The notes under the pieces were generated by a model. That model was not told where the DNA came from, did no database searches, and saw nothing but the letters and a program-made list of their open reading frames with translations. Shown here in pieces: positions 14,619 to 22,181 of a stretch of DNA of 25,642 nt. Location: assembly GCA_045638265.1 (NCBI GenBank), contig JAZUBA010000026.1, positions 1 through 25,642 of the forward strand, written 5' to 3'. The position numbers and the translations under genes are program-made. How positions within the stretch are numbered: position 1 is the first letter of the stretch; every line of letters starts with the position of its first letter. Origin of the DNA: RGIG4140 sp045638265. GTDB taxonomy: Bacteria; Pseudomonadota; Alphaproteobacteria; CAAHEQ01; UBA3637.

Positions 14619-16531
14619 TTTTTTTAAGGCCTTGGTTTTTATTGTTGTTACTTGTTCCGTTTTTCTTTTGGTGGTGGCGTAGAAAACGTGGTGGTGTAGC
14701 AAATCCATGGAAAAAATATGTCGCTACTGAGTTGTTACCATATCTGACTGTTTCGGCACAAACGGATAAAGTTTTGCGTAAAAGATATGTGCCGTTTTTA
14801 ATAACGATATTATGGAGTTTGTGTGTTTTAGCTTTATCTGGTCCGGCTGTTGATAAATTGCCGACACCGGCATTTGATGATACACCGGCAACTGTTGTTA
14901 TTGCAGATTTAAATTCTTTGAACGATGAAAAGCTTAATCAGTTACGTGTTAAATTATATGAATTAACGGAACGATTAAAAGATTCGTCCGTTGCACTTGT
15001 TTTATATGATTCAAAAGGATATGTTGCTTTACCCTTGACACGGGATATTGATGTGTTAAAAGCTTTAATTCCTTCTTTGCGTCCACAGGTTATGCCTGAT
15101 GTTGATAATCGTTTGGAAAAAGGGGTAGAGCAGGCGGTCAGATTGTTTAAGAATGCTGGTAAAAATACAGGAAGGATTTTGATAATAACGGGTGGAACGC
15201 CTGATGTTGAGGCAGCAGGAAAATTAATTGATAAGCATTATTATCAAGTAGGAGTTTTGGGTTTGGGTAGTGAAACAACCGGGACTCCTGTTATTCGGCA
15301 AAATGGTGTGTTTTTACGAGATGCATTAGGTAATTTAATATTAGTGAAACCAGATAAAAGAGTTTTATCTCAATTAGGAACATATCGTTTAGCAACACCG
15401 CAAGGGTATGAATTAGATGAATTACTGGAAAAAACAAAACCGATTTCAGTATTGGATGGAGTCGGAAAAGCAGAATTATCCGATATGTTAACACAACCTG
15501 ATGTTTGGCGTGATTTAGGTGTTTATCTTGTTTTGATGTGTTTACCATTAATGGCTTTGTTGTTTCGGAAAGGTATTTTTTATATTATTCTTATTTTATT
15601 TTTTAATGTGGTTGTGTTTTCTACTGCTGAGGCTGGTTTTTGGTGGCGCCCTGATCAAGAAAGCTACAGAACAGTAAAAAAAGGGAATGAAGCTTATGAG
15701 CGAGGAGATTATCAAACAGCGTTAAAATTATATGAGCAGGATTCATCGGAAGAAGCCTTGTATAATAAAGGGAATGCCTTGGCGCATTTAAAAGAGTATT
15801 ATCAAGCCATAGAAACATATGATTCTGTTTTGAAAAAAAATCCGAAACATGAAGATGCGTTGTTTAATAAAAATTATTTAGAACAGTTTTTAAAACAGGA
15901 ACAGCAACAATCAGAACCTCAAAAAAATGATGAAAATCAAAAACAGTCATCGGATGAACAGGATTCGGATAAACAAAAAAATAACAAATCACAATCAGAC
16001 TCTGATGATCAAAACAGTCAAGCAGATTCTCAAAAAAATGAATCAGAAAAACAAGATAATCCGCAATCAGATACCACAGATAAGTCGAATAATGAAAATC
16101 AATATCAAAATGAGCAATCCGATAAATCAGATAAGTCTGATTCTTCGGATGGTTCGGCAAATTTAGGCGGAGAAAAATCTCATCAGCCAGATGAATCTGA
16201 TACACAAATGAGTGAAATGCCTTCCGATACAACTGATGAACAGTATTCGGATAAAAATGATAATTCTCATAATCAAACGATGCCGAAAGAAACAGATAAA
16301 AATATGTCTTCGGATTCTTCTGATAAAAGTGATGCAGAGGGTAATGCACAAACAACAGAAACGGATGAAACGGTTAATTCAGATAATTCAGATTCGCAAT
16401 TGTCCGTTGTTTCTGATGGTTTGTCATCGGATGAGATAGATCAAGAAACACAGCAAATTATCAATCGTTTACAAAAAGATCCGTCTCAAGTCTTGAAATT
16501 TAGATTACGCAAACAATATTTAGCTCAATAG
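14615..16531 (+). CDS. BatB/BatC fusion: degenerate VWA, TPR and acidic Ser/Asp-rich tail
   Basis: This is a 638-residue protein. Two N-terminal hydrophobic segments (about 5-20 and 58-76) flank a basic loop. A VWA-like domain follows, but its metal site is degraded: DLNSL (Asp98, Asn100, Leu102) replaces DxSxS and ITGGT replaces the usual DG loop. Two hydrophobic stretches near 300-340 lead to a TPR region at about 350-425 (KKGNEAYERGDYQTALKLYE, NKGNALAHLKEYYQAIETYD). Residues about 430-590 are a low-complexity Ser, Asp, Gln, Asn and Lys stretch. The last residues, RLQKDPSQVLKFRLRKQYL, match the conserved BatC-type end (DP-x-x-LLRRKF). The GGAGG before its ATG lies inside batA. It should be co-translated and complexed with BatA, with the TPR and tail probably periplasmic. 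Confidence 0.87.
   Translation: MIFLRPWFLLLLLVPFFFWWWRRKRGGVANPWKKYVATELLPYLTVSAQTDKVLRKRYVPFLITILWSLCVLALSGPAVDKLPTPAFDDTPATVVIADLNSLNDEKLNQLRVKLYELTERLKDSSVALVLYDSKGYVALPLTRDIDVLKALIPSLRPQVMPDVDNRLEKGVEQAVRLFKNAGKNTGRILIITGGTPDVEAAGKLIDKHYYQVGVLGLGSETTGTPVIRQNGVFLRDALGNLILVKPDKRVLSQLGTYRLATPQGYELDELLEKTKPISVLDGVGKAELSDMLTQPDVWRDLGVYLVLMCLPLMALLFRKGIFYIILILFFNVVVFSTAEAGFWWRPDQESYRTVKKGNEAYERGDYQTALKLYEQDSSEEALYNKGNALAHLKEYYQAIETYDSVLKKNPKHEDALFNKNYLEQFLKQEQQQSEPQKNDENQKQSSDEQDSDKQKNNKSQSDSDDQNSQADSQKNESEKQDNPQSDTTDKSNNENQYQNEQSDKSDKSDSSDGSANLGGEKSHQPDESDTQMSEMPSDTTDEQYSDKNDNSHNQTMPKETDKNMSSDSSDKSDAEGNAQTTETDETVNSDNSDSQLSVVSDGLSSDEIDQETQQIINRLQKDPSQVLKFRLRKQYLAQ
15899..16380 (+). repeat. Low-complexity Ser/Asp/Gln/Asn coding tract
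   Basis: This stretch of the batB/C gene is built largely from TCA/TCT/TCG, GAT, AAA/AAT and CAA codons in irregular SDKS-, QSD- and SDE-like words without an exact period. It creates long spurious reading frames in other phases. It is expected to be disordered, hydrophilic and negatively charged, and may vary in length between strains. Confidence 0.8.
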
Positions 16532-16543
16532 AGGATAGAAAAA

Positions 16544-18127
16544 ATGAAAAAATATATAATCTGTTTGTTTTTGTATTTAATCGGTTTTACCTTGCCTGTT
16601 TTGAGTCAGCCTAATATTATGATTTCACCGACAACTGTTGCGTATGGTAATGCTTTAAAAATTACGTTTTCAGATGATAAGCCAATAGATAGCTTACCTG
16701 ATTTGAATGTTTTGCAAAAAGATTTTATGATTCGCGGACAAAGTCAATCAGCACAAACCCGTATTATAAATGGTAAAAAAACGGCTGAATATCATTTAGA
16801 ATTGACGGTTTTTCCCCGTAAGACAGGAACTTTTGACATTGGTCCGTTTCAGTGGAAAAATGAGCACTTCCCAGCTCAAATCATAACGGTCAATGACGCT
16901 CCTCTTGGTGTTGTTCAAGGGCAAGGTGCAACTGTTCAGAACAATGGAATAACTCCGAAACAACAGATTCCGGAAAATGCAATATTTAAATTAGAAACAT
17001 TGGTTGAAAATCCTACGGTTTATATCGGAGAAACAACGATTTACAAAATTCGTTTGTATGATAATATCGGCTTAACACAAGCACGTGTGGAACCGCCGTT
17101 AAGTGATGATTATACATTAACACCGTACGGTAAAGAACAGTTGGGTATAACAACTATTGACGGTCAGCAAGTTCAGTTATATGAACGAGCCTTTTTGTTA
17201 ACGCCAAAAAAAACAGGCATAGTGGTTATTCCTGAGGCATCTGTTGTTGGTTCAATTCCTGATATGTCAGCTCGTCCACGACGTACTTTTGGCGGTGGTA
17301 TGTTCCCTGATATGTTTGATAACGATCCCTTTTTTAATATGGCGCTAGGAGTTCCGCAAAAAGAAGTTTATAAACAATCTAATCCTATTCAGTTAACGGT
17401 TAAAGAAAAACCGGCTGATTGGCAAGGCTGGTGGTTGCCAGCCAAAGAAGTTTCATTGACAGAGGATTATAAAACAACATCAGTTGTCAGAGTCGGAGAA
17501 CCGATTGAACGTCGGATACAATTAAGTGCAAAAGGGGTTGAAGGTCATCAGTTGCCATTGTTAACTCAATCTGCAAATGATTCGTTTAAAGTATATGCCA
17601 ATCCTGAAAAACGTTCACAAATTGCTATGAATAATACGATTGTCGGTTATGAAGAAATTACATTTGTAATTGTTCCGACAAAATCAGGTGAGGTGAATGT
17701 TCCGTCAATTCGTATTAACTGGTTTAATACAACAACGGGCAAAAAAGAAACAACAGAATTACCAGGTAGACTTTTTATTGTTGTGCCGGCAGAAAATGAA
17801 ATAGGAATGAATAATAATACAAGCTCTCCAAATGTTGATAAATCAGACTTGACAGGTGGAGATGTTGTTTCTGATAATTCGGCAGATGACACAAAAAAAC
17901 TTTTAGCTGAAAATGAAATAAAAGATATTAAAAAAACAGAAACAATGGATAACACCACAAAATTGATTGTTTTTATCGGATTAGGCGTTTTATTTGCTTT
18001 GTTGTTAGGTTTGACGGGTTATTGGTTGGGTGTGCGTAAACAAGTTAAAACACTGGTTCAGACCAATAAAAAAGGCGGCAAACAAAAACAAAAGAAAAAG
18101 CCGATACCTGATTTATATCCTTTTTAG
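16544..18127 (+). CDS. batD: BatD-like (oxygen tolerance) membrane protein
   Basis: The 527 residues start with a Sec signal (MKKYIICLFLYLIGFTLPVLS). A large extracytoplasmic region of immunoglobulin-like repeats of the BatD type follows (ISPTTVAYGNALKITFS, FPRKTGTFDIGPF, VENPTVYIGETTIYKIRLY, PTKSGEVNVPSIRINWFN). A membrane helix at about 473-496 precedes a Lys/Gln-rich cytoplasmic tail. BatD is the third member of Bat operons and probably the periplasmic partner of the VWA proteins. GAGGAT precedes its ATG and the gap from batB/C is 12 bp. No clear terminator follows before the rpmB promoter. A Gly/Met/Phe-rich loop (FGGGMFPDMFDND) near residue 250 is a local oddity. Confidence 0.88.
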   Translation: MKKYIICLFLYLIGFTLPVLSQPNIMISPTTVAYGNALKITFSDDKPIDSLPDLNVLQKDFMIRGQSQSAQTRIINGKKTAEYHLELTVFPRKTGTFDIGPFQWKNEHFPAQIITVNDAPLGVVQGQGATVQNNGITPKQQIPENAIFKLETLVENPTVYIGETTIYKIRLYDNIGLTQARVEPPLSDDYTLTPYGKEQLGITTIDGQQVQLYERAFLLTPKKTGIVVIPEASVVGSIPDMSARPRRTFGGGMFPDMFDNDPFFNMALGVPQKEVYKQSNPIQLTVKEKPADWQGWWLPAKEVSLTEDYKTTSVVRVGEPIERRIQLSAKGVEGHQLPLLTQSANDSFKVYANPEKRSQIAMNNTIVGYEEITFVIVPTKSGEVNVPSIRINWFNTTTGKKETTELPGRLFIVVPAENEIGMNNNTSSPNVDKSDLTGGDVVSDNSADDTKKLLAENEIKDIKKTETMDNTTKLIVFIGLGVLFALLLGLTGYWLGVRKQVKTLVQTNKKGGKQKQKKKPIPDLYPF

Positions 18128-18147
18128 CAAAAAAAGAAAAAAAGTAC

Positions 18148-18176
18148 TTGACTTTTAAAATTTAATCCTGTATAAC
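18148..18176 (+). promoter_or_regulatory. Promoter of rpmB
   Basis: TTGACT (18148-18153), a 17-bp spacer and TATAAC (18171-18176) predict a start near 18183. The -35 is preceded by GAAAAAAAGTAC, closely matching the bases upstream of the tRNA-Asn -35 box. Confidence 0.75.
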
Positions 18177-18216
18177 ATACCCCACGGTTTAGTTTTTTTT
18201 AGGAAAGGGATGTATC

Positions 18217-18510
18217 ATGACAAAAAGATGTGTTGTTACCGGAAAAGGTGTTCAAACAGGTAACAATGTAAGTAAATCAAATCGTAAAACACGTCGTCGT
18301 TTTTTACCAAACTTACAAGATGTTGCTATTTACAGCGAAATTTTAGGTCAACAAATTACAATGCGTATTAGCTCACACGGTTTGCGTACAATTGAAAAAA
18401 ATGGTGGTTTAGATTTATACTTGTTAAACACACCAGTTTCAAAATTAACAGGTGAATGCAAAGTTTTACGTGAACGCATTGCTGGTGCAAAAGCCAAAAA
18501 AGGTTTGTAA
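18217..18510 (+). CDS. rpmB: 50S ribosomal protein L28
   Basis: The 97 residues carry the L28 hallmarks in order: RCVVTGKGVQTGNNVSKSN, then KTRRRFLPNLQDV, with a basic C-terminus ending AKAKKGL. L28 is a small 23S rRNA-binding protein of the large subunit. The extended C-terminal part (GLRTIEKNGGLDLYLLNT) and total length are typical of alphaproteobacterial L28. AGGAAAGGG precedes the ATG. It is a single-gene unit with its own promoter and terminator. rpmG (L33), often its neighbour elsewhere, is not adjacent. Confidence 0.97.
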   Translation: MTKRCVVTGKGVQTGNNVSKSNRKTRRRFLPNLQDVAIYSEILGQQITMRISSHGLRTIEKNGGLDLYLLNTPVSKLTGECKVLRERIAGAKAKKGL

Positions 18511-18533
18511 TTTGAACTTTTTGACGTAATTTA

Positions 18534-18565
18534 AAACCCTTTACAAAATGTAGAGGGTTTTTTTT
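18534..18565 (+). terminator. Intrinsic terminator of rpmB
   Basis: A 12-bp stem, aaaccctttaca (18534-18545) with tgtagagggttt (18549-18560), including one U-G wobble and an AAA loop, runs into eight T at 18558-18565. The bases from here to the tRNA promoter are AT-rich and show no gene that I can support. Confidence 0.88.
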
Positions 18566-18706
18566 ATGCTTAAACAGAACGGTGTGTTTTATTTGAGTAT
18601 AACGGTTATCTATTTGTTTTAGTAGTAAGAATTTTGGGAAAATGACACTAAAAAAATAAATAAAAATAGATTGTTATAAAAAAAATAAAAAAAATGAAAA
18701 AAGTAC

Positions 18707-18735
18707 TTGCATTTTTTTTAAAAAGGGTGTAAACA
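18707..18735 (+). promoter_or_regulatory. Promoter of tRNA-Asn
   Basis: TTGCAT (18707-18712), a 17-bp spacer and TAAACA (18730-18735) predict a start near 18742, five bases before the mature tRNA. An A-rich tract (18665-18702) just upstream could act as an UP element. Confidence 0.65.
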
Positions 18736-18746
18736 ATATTTGTTGT

Positions 18747-18821
18747 TCCAGCGTAGCTCAGTGGTAGAGCAATCGGCTGTTAACCGATCGGTCGTAGGTT
18801 CGAGCCCTACCGCTGGAGCCA
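18747..18821 (+). tRNA. tRNA-Asn (GTT)
   Basis: A full cloverleaf is visible. The acceptor TCCAGCG pairs with CGCTGGA. The D arm is GCTC...GAGC. The anticodon stem ATCGG/CCGAT encloses CTGTTAA with anticodon GTT at 18779-18781. The T arm is GTAGG/CCTAC with TTCGAGC. Discriminator G and an encoded CCA end the 75-nt gene. Confidence 0.97.
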
Positions 18822-18829
18822 TTTAAAAT

Positions 18830-18850
18830 CCGCCTATGGCGGTTTTTTTT
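18830..18850 (+). terminator. Intrinsic terminator of tRNA-Asn
   Basis: A short GC stem ccgcc/ggcgg (18830-18834, 18838-18842) with a TAT loop is followed by eight T, nine bases after the tRNA CCA. Confidence 0.8.
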
Positions 18851-18873
18851 ATGCCTGAACAATCAAAAATTAC

Positions 18874-18902
18874 TTGACGAATCTAAAAAGAAAACTTACA
18901 CT
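18874..18902 (+). promoter_or_regulatory. Promoter of ptsP
   Basis: TTGACG (18874-18879), a 17-bp spacer and TACACT (18897-18902) predict a start near 18909. This lies downstream of the GTG at 18903, which argues that the gene starts at the later ATG at 18936. Confidence 0.65.
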
Positions 18903-18935
18903 GTGGATAGATTATTTTTAATAAAGGTCAACGTA

Positions 18936-21215
18936 ATGGTTCAAAAACAATCTATCCGTAAATCGGTTAAAAAAACGGCCAAACAACTGTTGTTTGATAA
19001 AATGCTGAAAGGTATTCGGCATTCTGTTAAACAAACAATTTCTGTTGATGAAAAAATCAATCTCATTATTAATGAAATTGTAGGTCAATTAAAGGTTGAT
19101 GTTTGTTCATGCTATCTTGTTCGACCGGGTGATGTTTTAGAATTATATGCAACCAAAGGATTAGATGAAAAGGCTGTTCATGAAACGTTTTTGCGTATTG
19201 GTGAGGGGCTTATCGGTGAAATCGCTTTAAAACGAAAACCACAAACATTTGAAAATGTATGGGATCATCCAAGTTTTGTTTATAAACCTGAAACAAACGA
19301 AAAAAAATATAAATCATTGGCAGGTGTGCCGATTATGTATGAAAATGTTTTGTTGGGTGTGTTATGTGTTCAAAAAGTTAAATCTTATCACTATTCAGCA
19401 GAATTGATTAATATTTTGCAGATTGTGGCTATGGTTATGGCTGATATTTTATATGCATCAGTCAGTAGTAGTTTAGAACAGAAGATTGCATCGGGCCATC
19501 AGCACAAAAAAATTGAGGCGACAAAATTAATCCCTGGGATTGCGTTAGGGAAAGCATATGTGCATCGTCGGGCTATGTTGAATACCATTTTAGCCGGAGA
19601 TACACGAAAAGAACATAAAAAACTTGAAACAGCCATTAAAGCCGTTGAAGAAGAAATTAAAAATCTGTTGGTTAAACCTGAAGTTTCGGGAGAACAGGCA
19701 AATATTTTAGAAACATATTTAATGTTCATTCGTGATAAAGGTTGGTTCCAAAAAATGACGCAAGCCATATCTGAAGGCTTGACGGCGGAAGCAGCTGTTC
19801 AAAAAGTGTGTGCAGAAATTGCTCATCGTATGCATTTGATGAATGATTCGTATATCAAAGAACGTATTCATGATTTTCAGGATTTAGCAAACAGAATTAT
19901 TCGTCAGTTGCATGGGAAACAACTTATTTCCGTTAAAAAAGTACCTCGTAATACGATTTTGGTGGCACAAAGTTTAGGTCCGGCAGAGTTATTGGATTAT
20001 GATATCTCTCGTATTAAAGGTATTGTATTGGAAGAAGGTTCACATACAATGCATGTGGTTATTATTGCCCGTTCCTACAATATCCCTGTTATTTCCGGTA
20101 TTAAAAACATTTCCCGTCTTGTTTTAAATGACGATATTTTAGCGCTGGATGCCAATAAAGGCTTTTTATATATCAATCCATCTGATGAAGTTCAGGATGA
20201 TTTTGAAAACCAGTTAAAAATTCAACGTCGGTTAGAATCTCGTTTGGCACAATTAAAAGGATTGCCGTCTGTTACGTTAGATGGAGTTGATATTTCGTTA
20301 AACATCAATGCTGGTTTGGCTTCTGATTTAATGAATGCCAAAAATTTGGTTTTTGACGGTATTGGTTTGTATAGAACCGAATTGCCATTTATGTCTTCGG
20401 AGCATTTACCGGATGTTGCTGAACAAACAGCTATATACAGTCGTGTAATGCAGGAAATGGGGAACAAACCTGTTATTTTCAGAACGTTAGATATTGGTTC
20501 GGATAAAATTTTACCGTATTTTGAAAACGGACACGAGAAGAACCCTGCTATGGGATGGCGTTCCATTCGTATTACATTGGACAGACGAGCCATTATGCGG
20601 AAACAGTTGCGGGCTTTTATTCGGGCTTGTGCCGGTAAAACAATGCGGATTATGTTTCCAATGATTACTTCAGTTGCCGAATTTTTGGAAGCCAAGAAAA
20701 CATTAGATTTTGAATTGGAAAGAGAGAGAGAATTAGGGCGTCCATTACCGATAAAAATTGAAACAGGAACCATGTTAGAGGTGCCGTCTTTGTTGTTTCA
20801 GTTGGAAGAATTGGTTAAAGTTGTAGATTTTGTTTCCATAGGTACAAACGATTTGACGCAGTTTTTGTTTGCAACGGATAGAAGTAATCCGATGATATGG
20901 ACACGATATGATACATTGTCTCCGGCATTTTTACGTATGATGTATACGGTTCAAACCATTTGTTCAAAAGCAAATATTCCTTGCTCGGTTTGTGGGGAGA
21001 TGGCGTCGCATCCATTGGAAAGTATGGCGTTAATTGCTTTGGGCTTTACAAAACTGTCAATGAACCCAGGCGCTTTGGGGCATATTAAAGCGGTTGTACG
21101 TTCAATGAACAGAGAGGAAACACAAGAGTTTATATTGCGTCATTTAAATGATACAACAGCAACATTACGTCCGTTGTTACAGGCGTATGCAATAGATCAT
21201 GATATATTTATATAA
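18936..21215 (+). CDS. ptsP: Nitrogen-PTS enzyme I (phosphoenolpyruvate-protein phosphotransferase)
   Basis: The 759 residues comprise an N-terminal GAF sensor domain (about 20-170) and a complete enzyme I. Enzyme I takes phosphate from PEP onto a histidine and passes it to NPr and then PtsN, a regulatory rather than sugar-transporting chain. The phospho-histidine segment reads GSHTMHVVIIARSYNIPVI, with the expected His at 373. PEP-site motifs are GIGLYRTELPFM (Arg480) and PCSVCGEMASHP (Cys686); GTNDLTQF and LSMNPGALGHIK are also present. I start at the ATG at 18936, eight bases after AAAGG; a GTG 11 codons upstream lies before the predicted transcript start. Length and the GAF domain fit PtsP rather than PtsI. 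npr and ptsN are not in the window. The following glmU-like gene is 19 bp downstream and probably co-transcribed. Confidence 0.95.
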   Translation: MVQKQSIRKSVKKTAKQLLFDKMLKGIRHSVKQTISVDEKINLIINEIVGQLKVDVCSCYLVRPGDVLELYATKGLDEKAVHETFLRIGEGLIGEIALKRKPQTFENVWDHPSFVYKPETNEKKYKSLAGVPIMYENVLLGVLCVQKVKSYHYSAELINILQIVAMVMADILYASVSSSLEQKIASGHQHKKIEATKLIPGIALGKAYVHRRAMLNTILAGDTRKEHKKLETAIKAVEEEIKNLLVKPEVSGEQANILETYLMFIRDKGWFQKMTQAISEGLTAEAAVQKVCAEIAHRMHLMNDSYIKERIHDFQDLANRIIRQLHGKQLISVKKVPRNTILVAQSLGPAELLDYDISRIKGIVLEEGSHTMHVVIIARSYNIPVISGIKNISRLVLNDDILALDANKGFLYINPSDEVQDDFENQLKIQRRLESRLAQLKGLPSVTLDGVDISLNINAGLASDLMNAKNLVFDGIGLYRTELPFMSSEHLPDVAEQTAIYSRVMQEMGNKPVIFRTLDIGSDKILPYFENGHEKNPAMGWRSIRITLDRRAIMRKQLRAFIRACAGKTMRIMFPMITSVAEFLEAKKTLDFELERERELGRPLPIKIETGTMLEVPSLLFQLEELVKVVDFVSIGTNDLTQFLFATDRSNPMIWTRYDTLSPAFLRMMYTVQTICSKANIPCSVCGEMASHPLESMALIALGFTKLSMNPGALGHIKAVVRSMNREETQEFILRHLNDTTATLRPLLQAYAIDHDIFI

Positions 21216-21234
21216 TCAAGAAAAGGAAAATAAG

Positions 21235-21960
21235 ATGAATACAAAAGCAATTATTTTAGGGGCAGGTATGGGAACACGTATGGGGTCATCATTGCCAAAA
21301 GTGTTACATGAAATTTGTGGTCGCCCAATGATTGATATTTTAGTAGATTCTGTTAAACAGGCAAATGTAGAGGATATTACGGTTGTTATTGGTCCGAATA
21401 TGGATAATGTCAAAGATGTTGTTGCTCCGTGTAAAACTGTTGTGCAAACGGAAAGATTAGGGACTGCTCATGCTGTTTTAACAGCTCAAAACGAAATTAA
21501 ACCGTTTGACGGGTGTGTTTTGATTTTGTTTGGGGATCAACCACTCTTTTTACCAGATACCATTCGTCAAATGCGTCAAAAATGTTTAGATGGTTCTGAT
21601 GTCGTTGTTTTGGGTTTTATTCCAGATGACCCGCGTCGTTATGGACGGTTGGTCATGGGTGTAGACGGTTTAGATGCTATTGTAGAATATAAAGATGCAA
21701 CTGATGCACAACGGTCTATCAAATTGTGTAATTCTGGTGTTATGTGTGTCAATGGTCAACATTTGTTATCCTTATTACAACAGGTTGGTAATGACAATGC
21801 GGCAAAAGAATACTATTTAACAGATATTGTTGCATTAGCTAAAGCCAAAGGTTTAAAACGGGATGTTGTTATTGGTAACACCGATGAATTACATGGAGTT
21901 AATACGCAAGAAGAATTAGAATTGGCAGAAGAAATTTACAAGAAAAGGCTTAATAAATGA
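21235..21960 (+). CDS. Stand-alone GlmU-type uridyltransferase domain
   Basis: This 241-residue protein is the pyrophosphorylase half of GlmU, which makes UDP-GlcNAc from GlcNAc-1-phosphate and UTP for peptidoglycan and LPS. Visible motifs are LGAGMGTRMGSSLPKVLHEI, QTERLGTAHAVLTAQNEI, ILFGDQPLF (metal Asp), CNSGVMCVN and EYYLTDIVALAKAKG. Usual GlmU is about 450 residues with a C-terminal left-handed beta-helix acetyltransferase. Here the ORF ends right after the Rossmann domain, and the following sequence codes for an unrelated membrane protein. Acetylation would then need another gene, or the protein could use another sugar phosphate. ATG 21235 follows AAGGA by seven bases; an earlier in-frame ATG at 21199 overlaps ptsP. 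The stop overlaps the next ATG (ATGA). Confidence 0.88.
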   Translation: MNTKAIILGAGMGTRMGSSLPKVLHEICGRPMIDILVDSVKQANVEDITVVIGPNMDNVKDVVAPCKTVVQTERLGTAHAVLTAQNEIKPFDGCVLILFGDQPLFLPDTIRQMRQKCLDGSDVVVLGFIPDDPRRYGRLVMGVDGLDAIVEYKDATDAQRSIKLCNSGVMCVNGQHLLSLLQQVGNDNAAKEYYLTDIVALAKAKGLKRDVVIGNTDELHGVNTQEELELAEEIYKKRLNK

Positions 21961-22181
21961 TTGGTCGTTTAATTTTAATTGTTTTTATTGTCACTATTAT
22001 TACTTTGTTGGTTGGTTTTTTTTCAAATGAATCTCTGACATCAACGTGCAGTAATCGTTTATTAGATTGTTTGTCAAACGCTCAAAGATTAAGTTTCGGA
22101 CAAAAGATGTGGGAAGGCTTGGTTTGTGTTGGCTCAAACGTAGTTTGTGTTTTTAAACAGATTATCGGGATATTTAAATGA
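21957..22181 (+). CDS. Small membrane protein with four cysteines
   Basis: The 74 residues start with one hydrophobic helix (about 5-21, LILIVFIVTIITLLVGFF). A short, probably extracytoplasmic part follows with four cysteines (CSNRLLDC and, 20 residues later, CVGSNVVC) and a hydrophobic end. I recognise no family. It overlaps the glmU-like gene by four bases upstream and the glucokinase gene by four bases downstream (ATGA each time). This tight coupling is the main evidence that it is real. The paired cysteines suggest disulfides or metal binding, but nothing shows a function. Confidence 0.7.
   Translation: MIGRLILIVFIVTIITLLVGFFSNESLTSTCSNRLLDCLSNAQRLSFGQKMWEGLVCVGSNVVCVFKQIIGIFK

Noticed and set aside
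15864..16355. Long antisense open frames, His/Tyr/Phe-rich
   Set aside because: They arise from the Ser/Asp/Gln low-complexity tract of the batB/C gene; the plus-strand frame has recognisable TPR and BatC ends.
18566..18622. 18-codon frame after the rpmB terminator
   Set aside because: It begins right at the terminator's T run, has no ribosome site and encodes nothing recognisable.
18903..18935. GTG start for ptsP
   Set aside because: It lies before the predicted transcription start and lacks a ribosome site, whereas the ATG at 18936 has AAAGG.
20222..20773. Minus-strand frame of 183 residues inside ptsP
   Set aside because: It is fully overlapped by conserved enzyme I motifs on the plus strand.
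21199..21234. Upstream ATG for the glmU-like gene
   Set aside because: It overlaps the end of ptsP and adds 12 residues before the usual MNTKAIILGAG start, which has AAGGA upstream.
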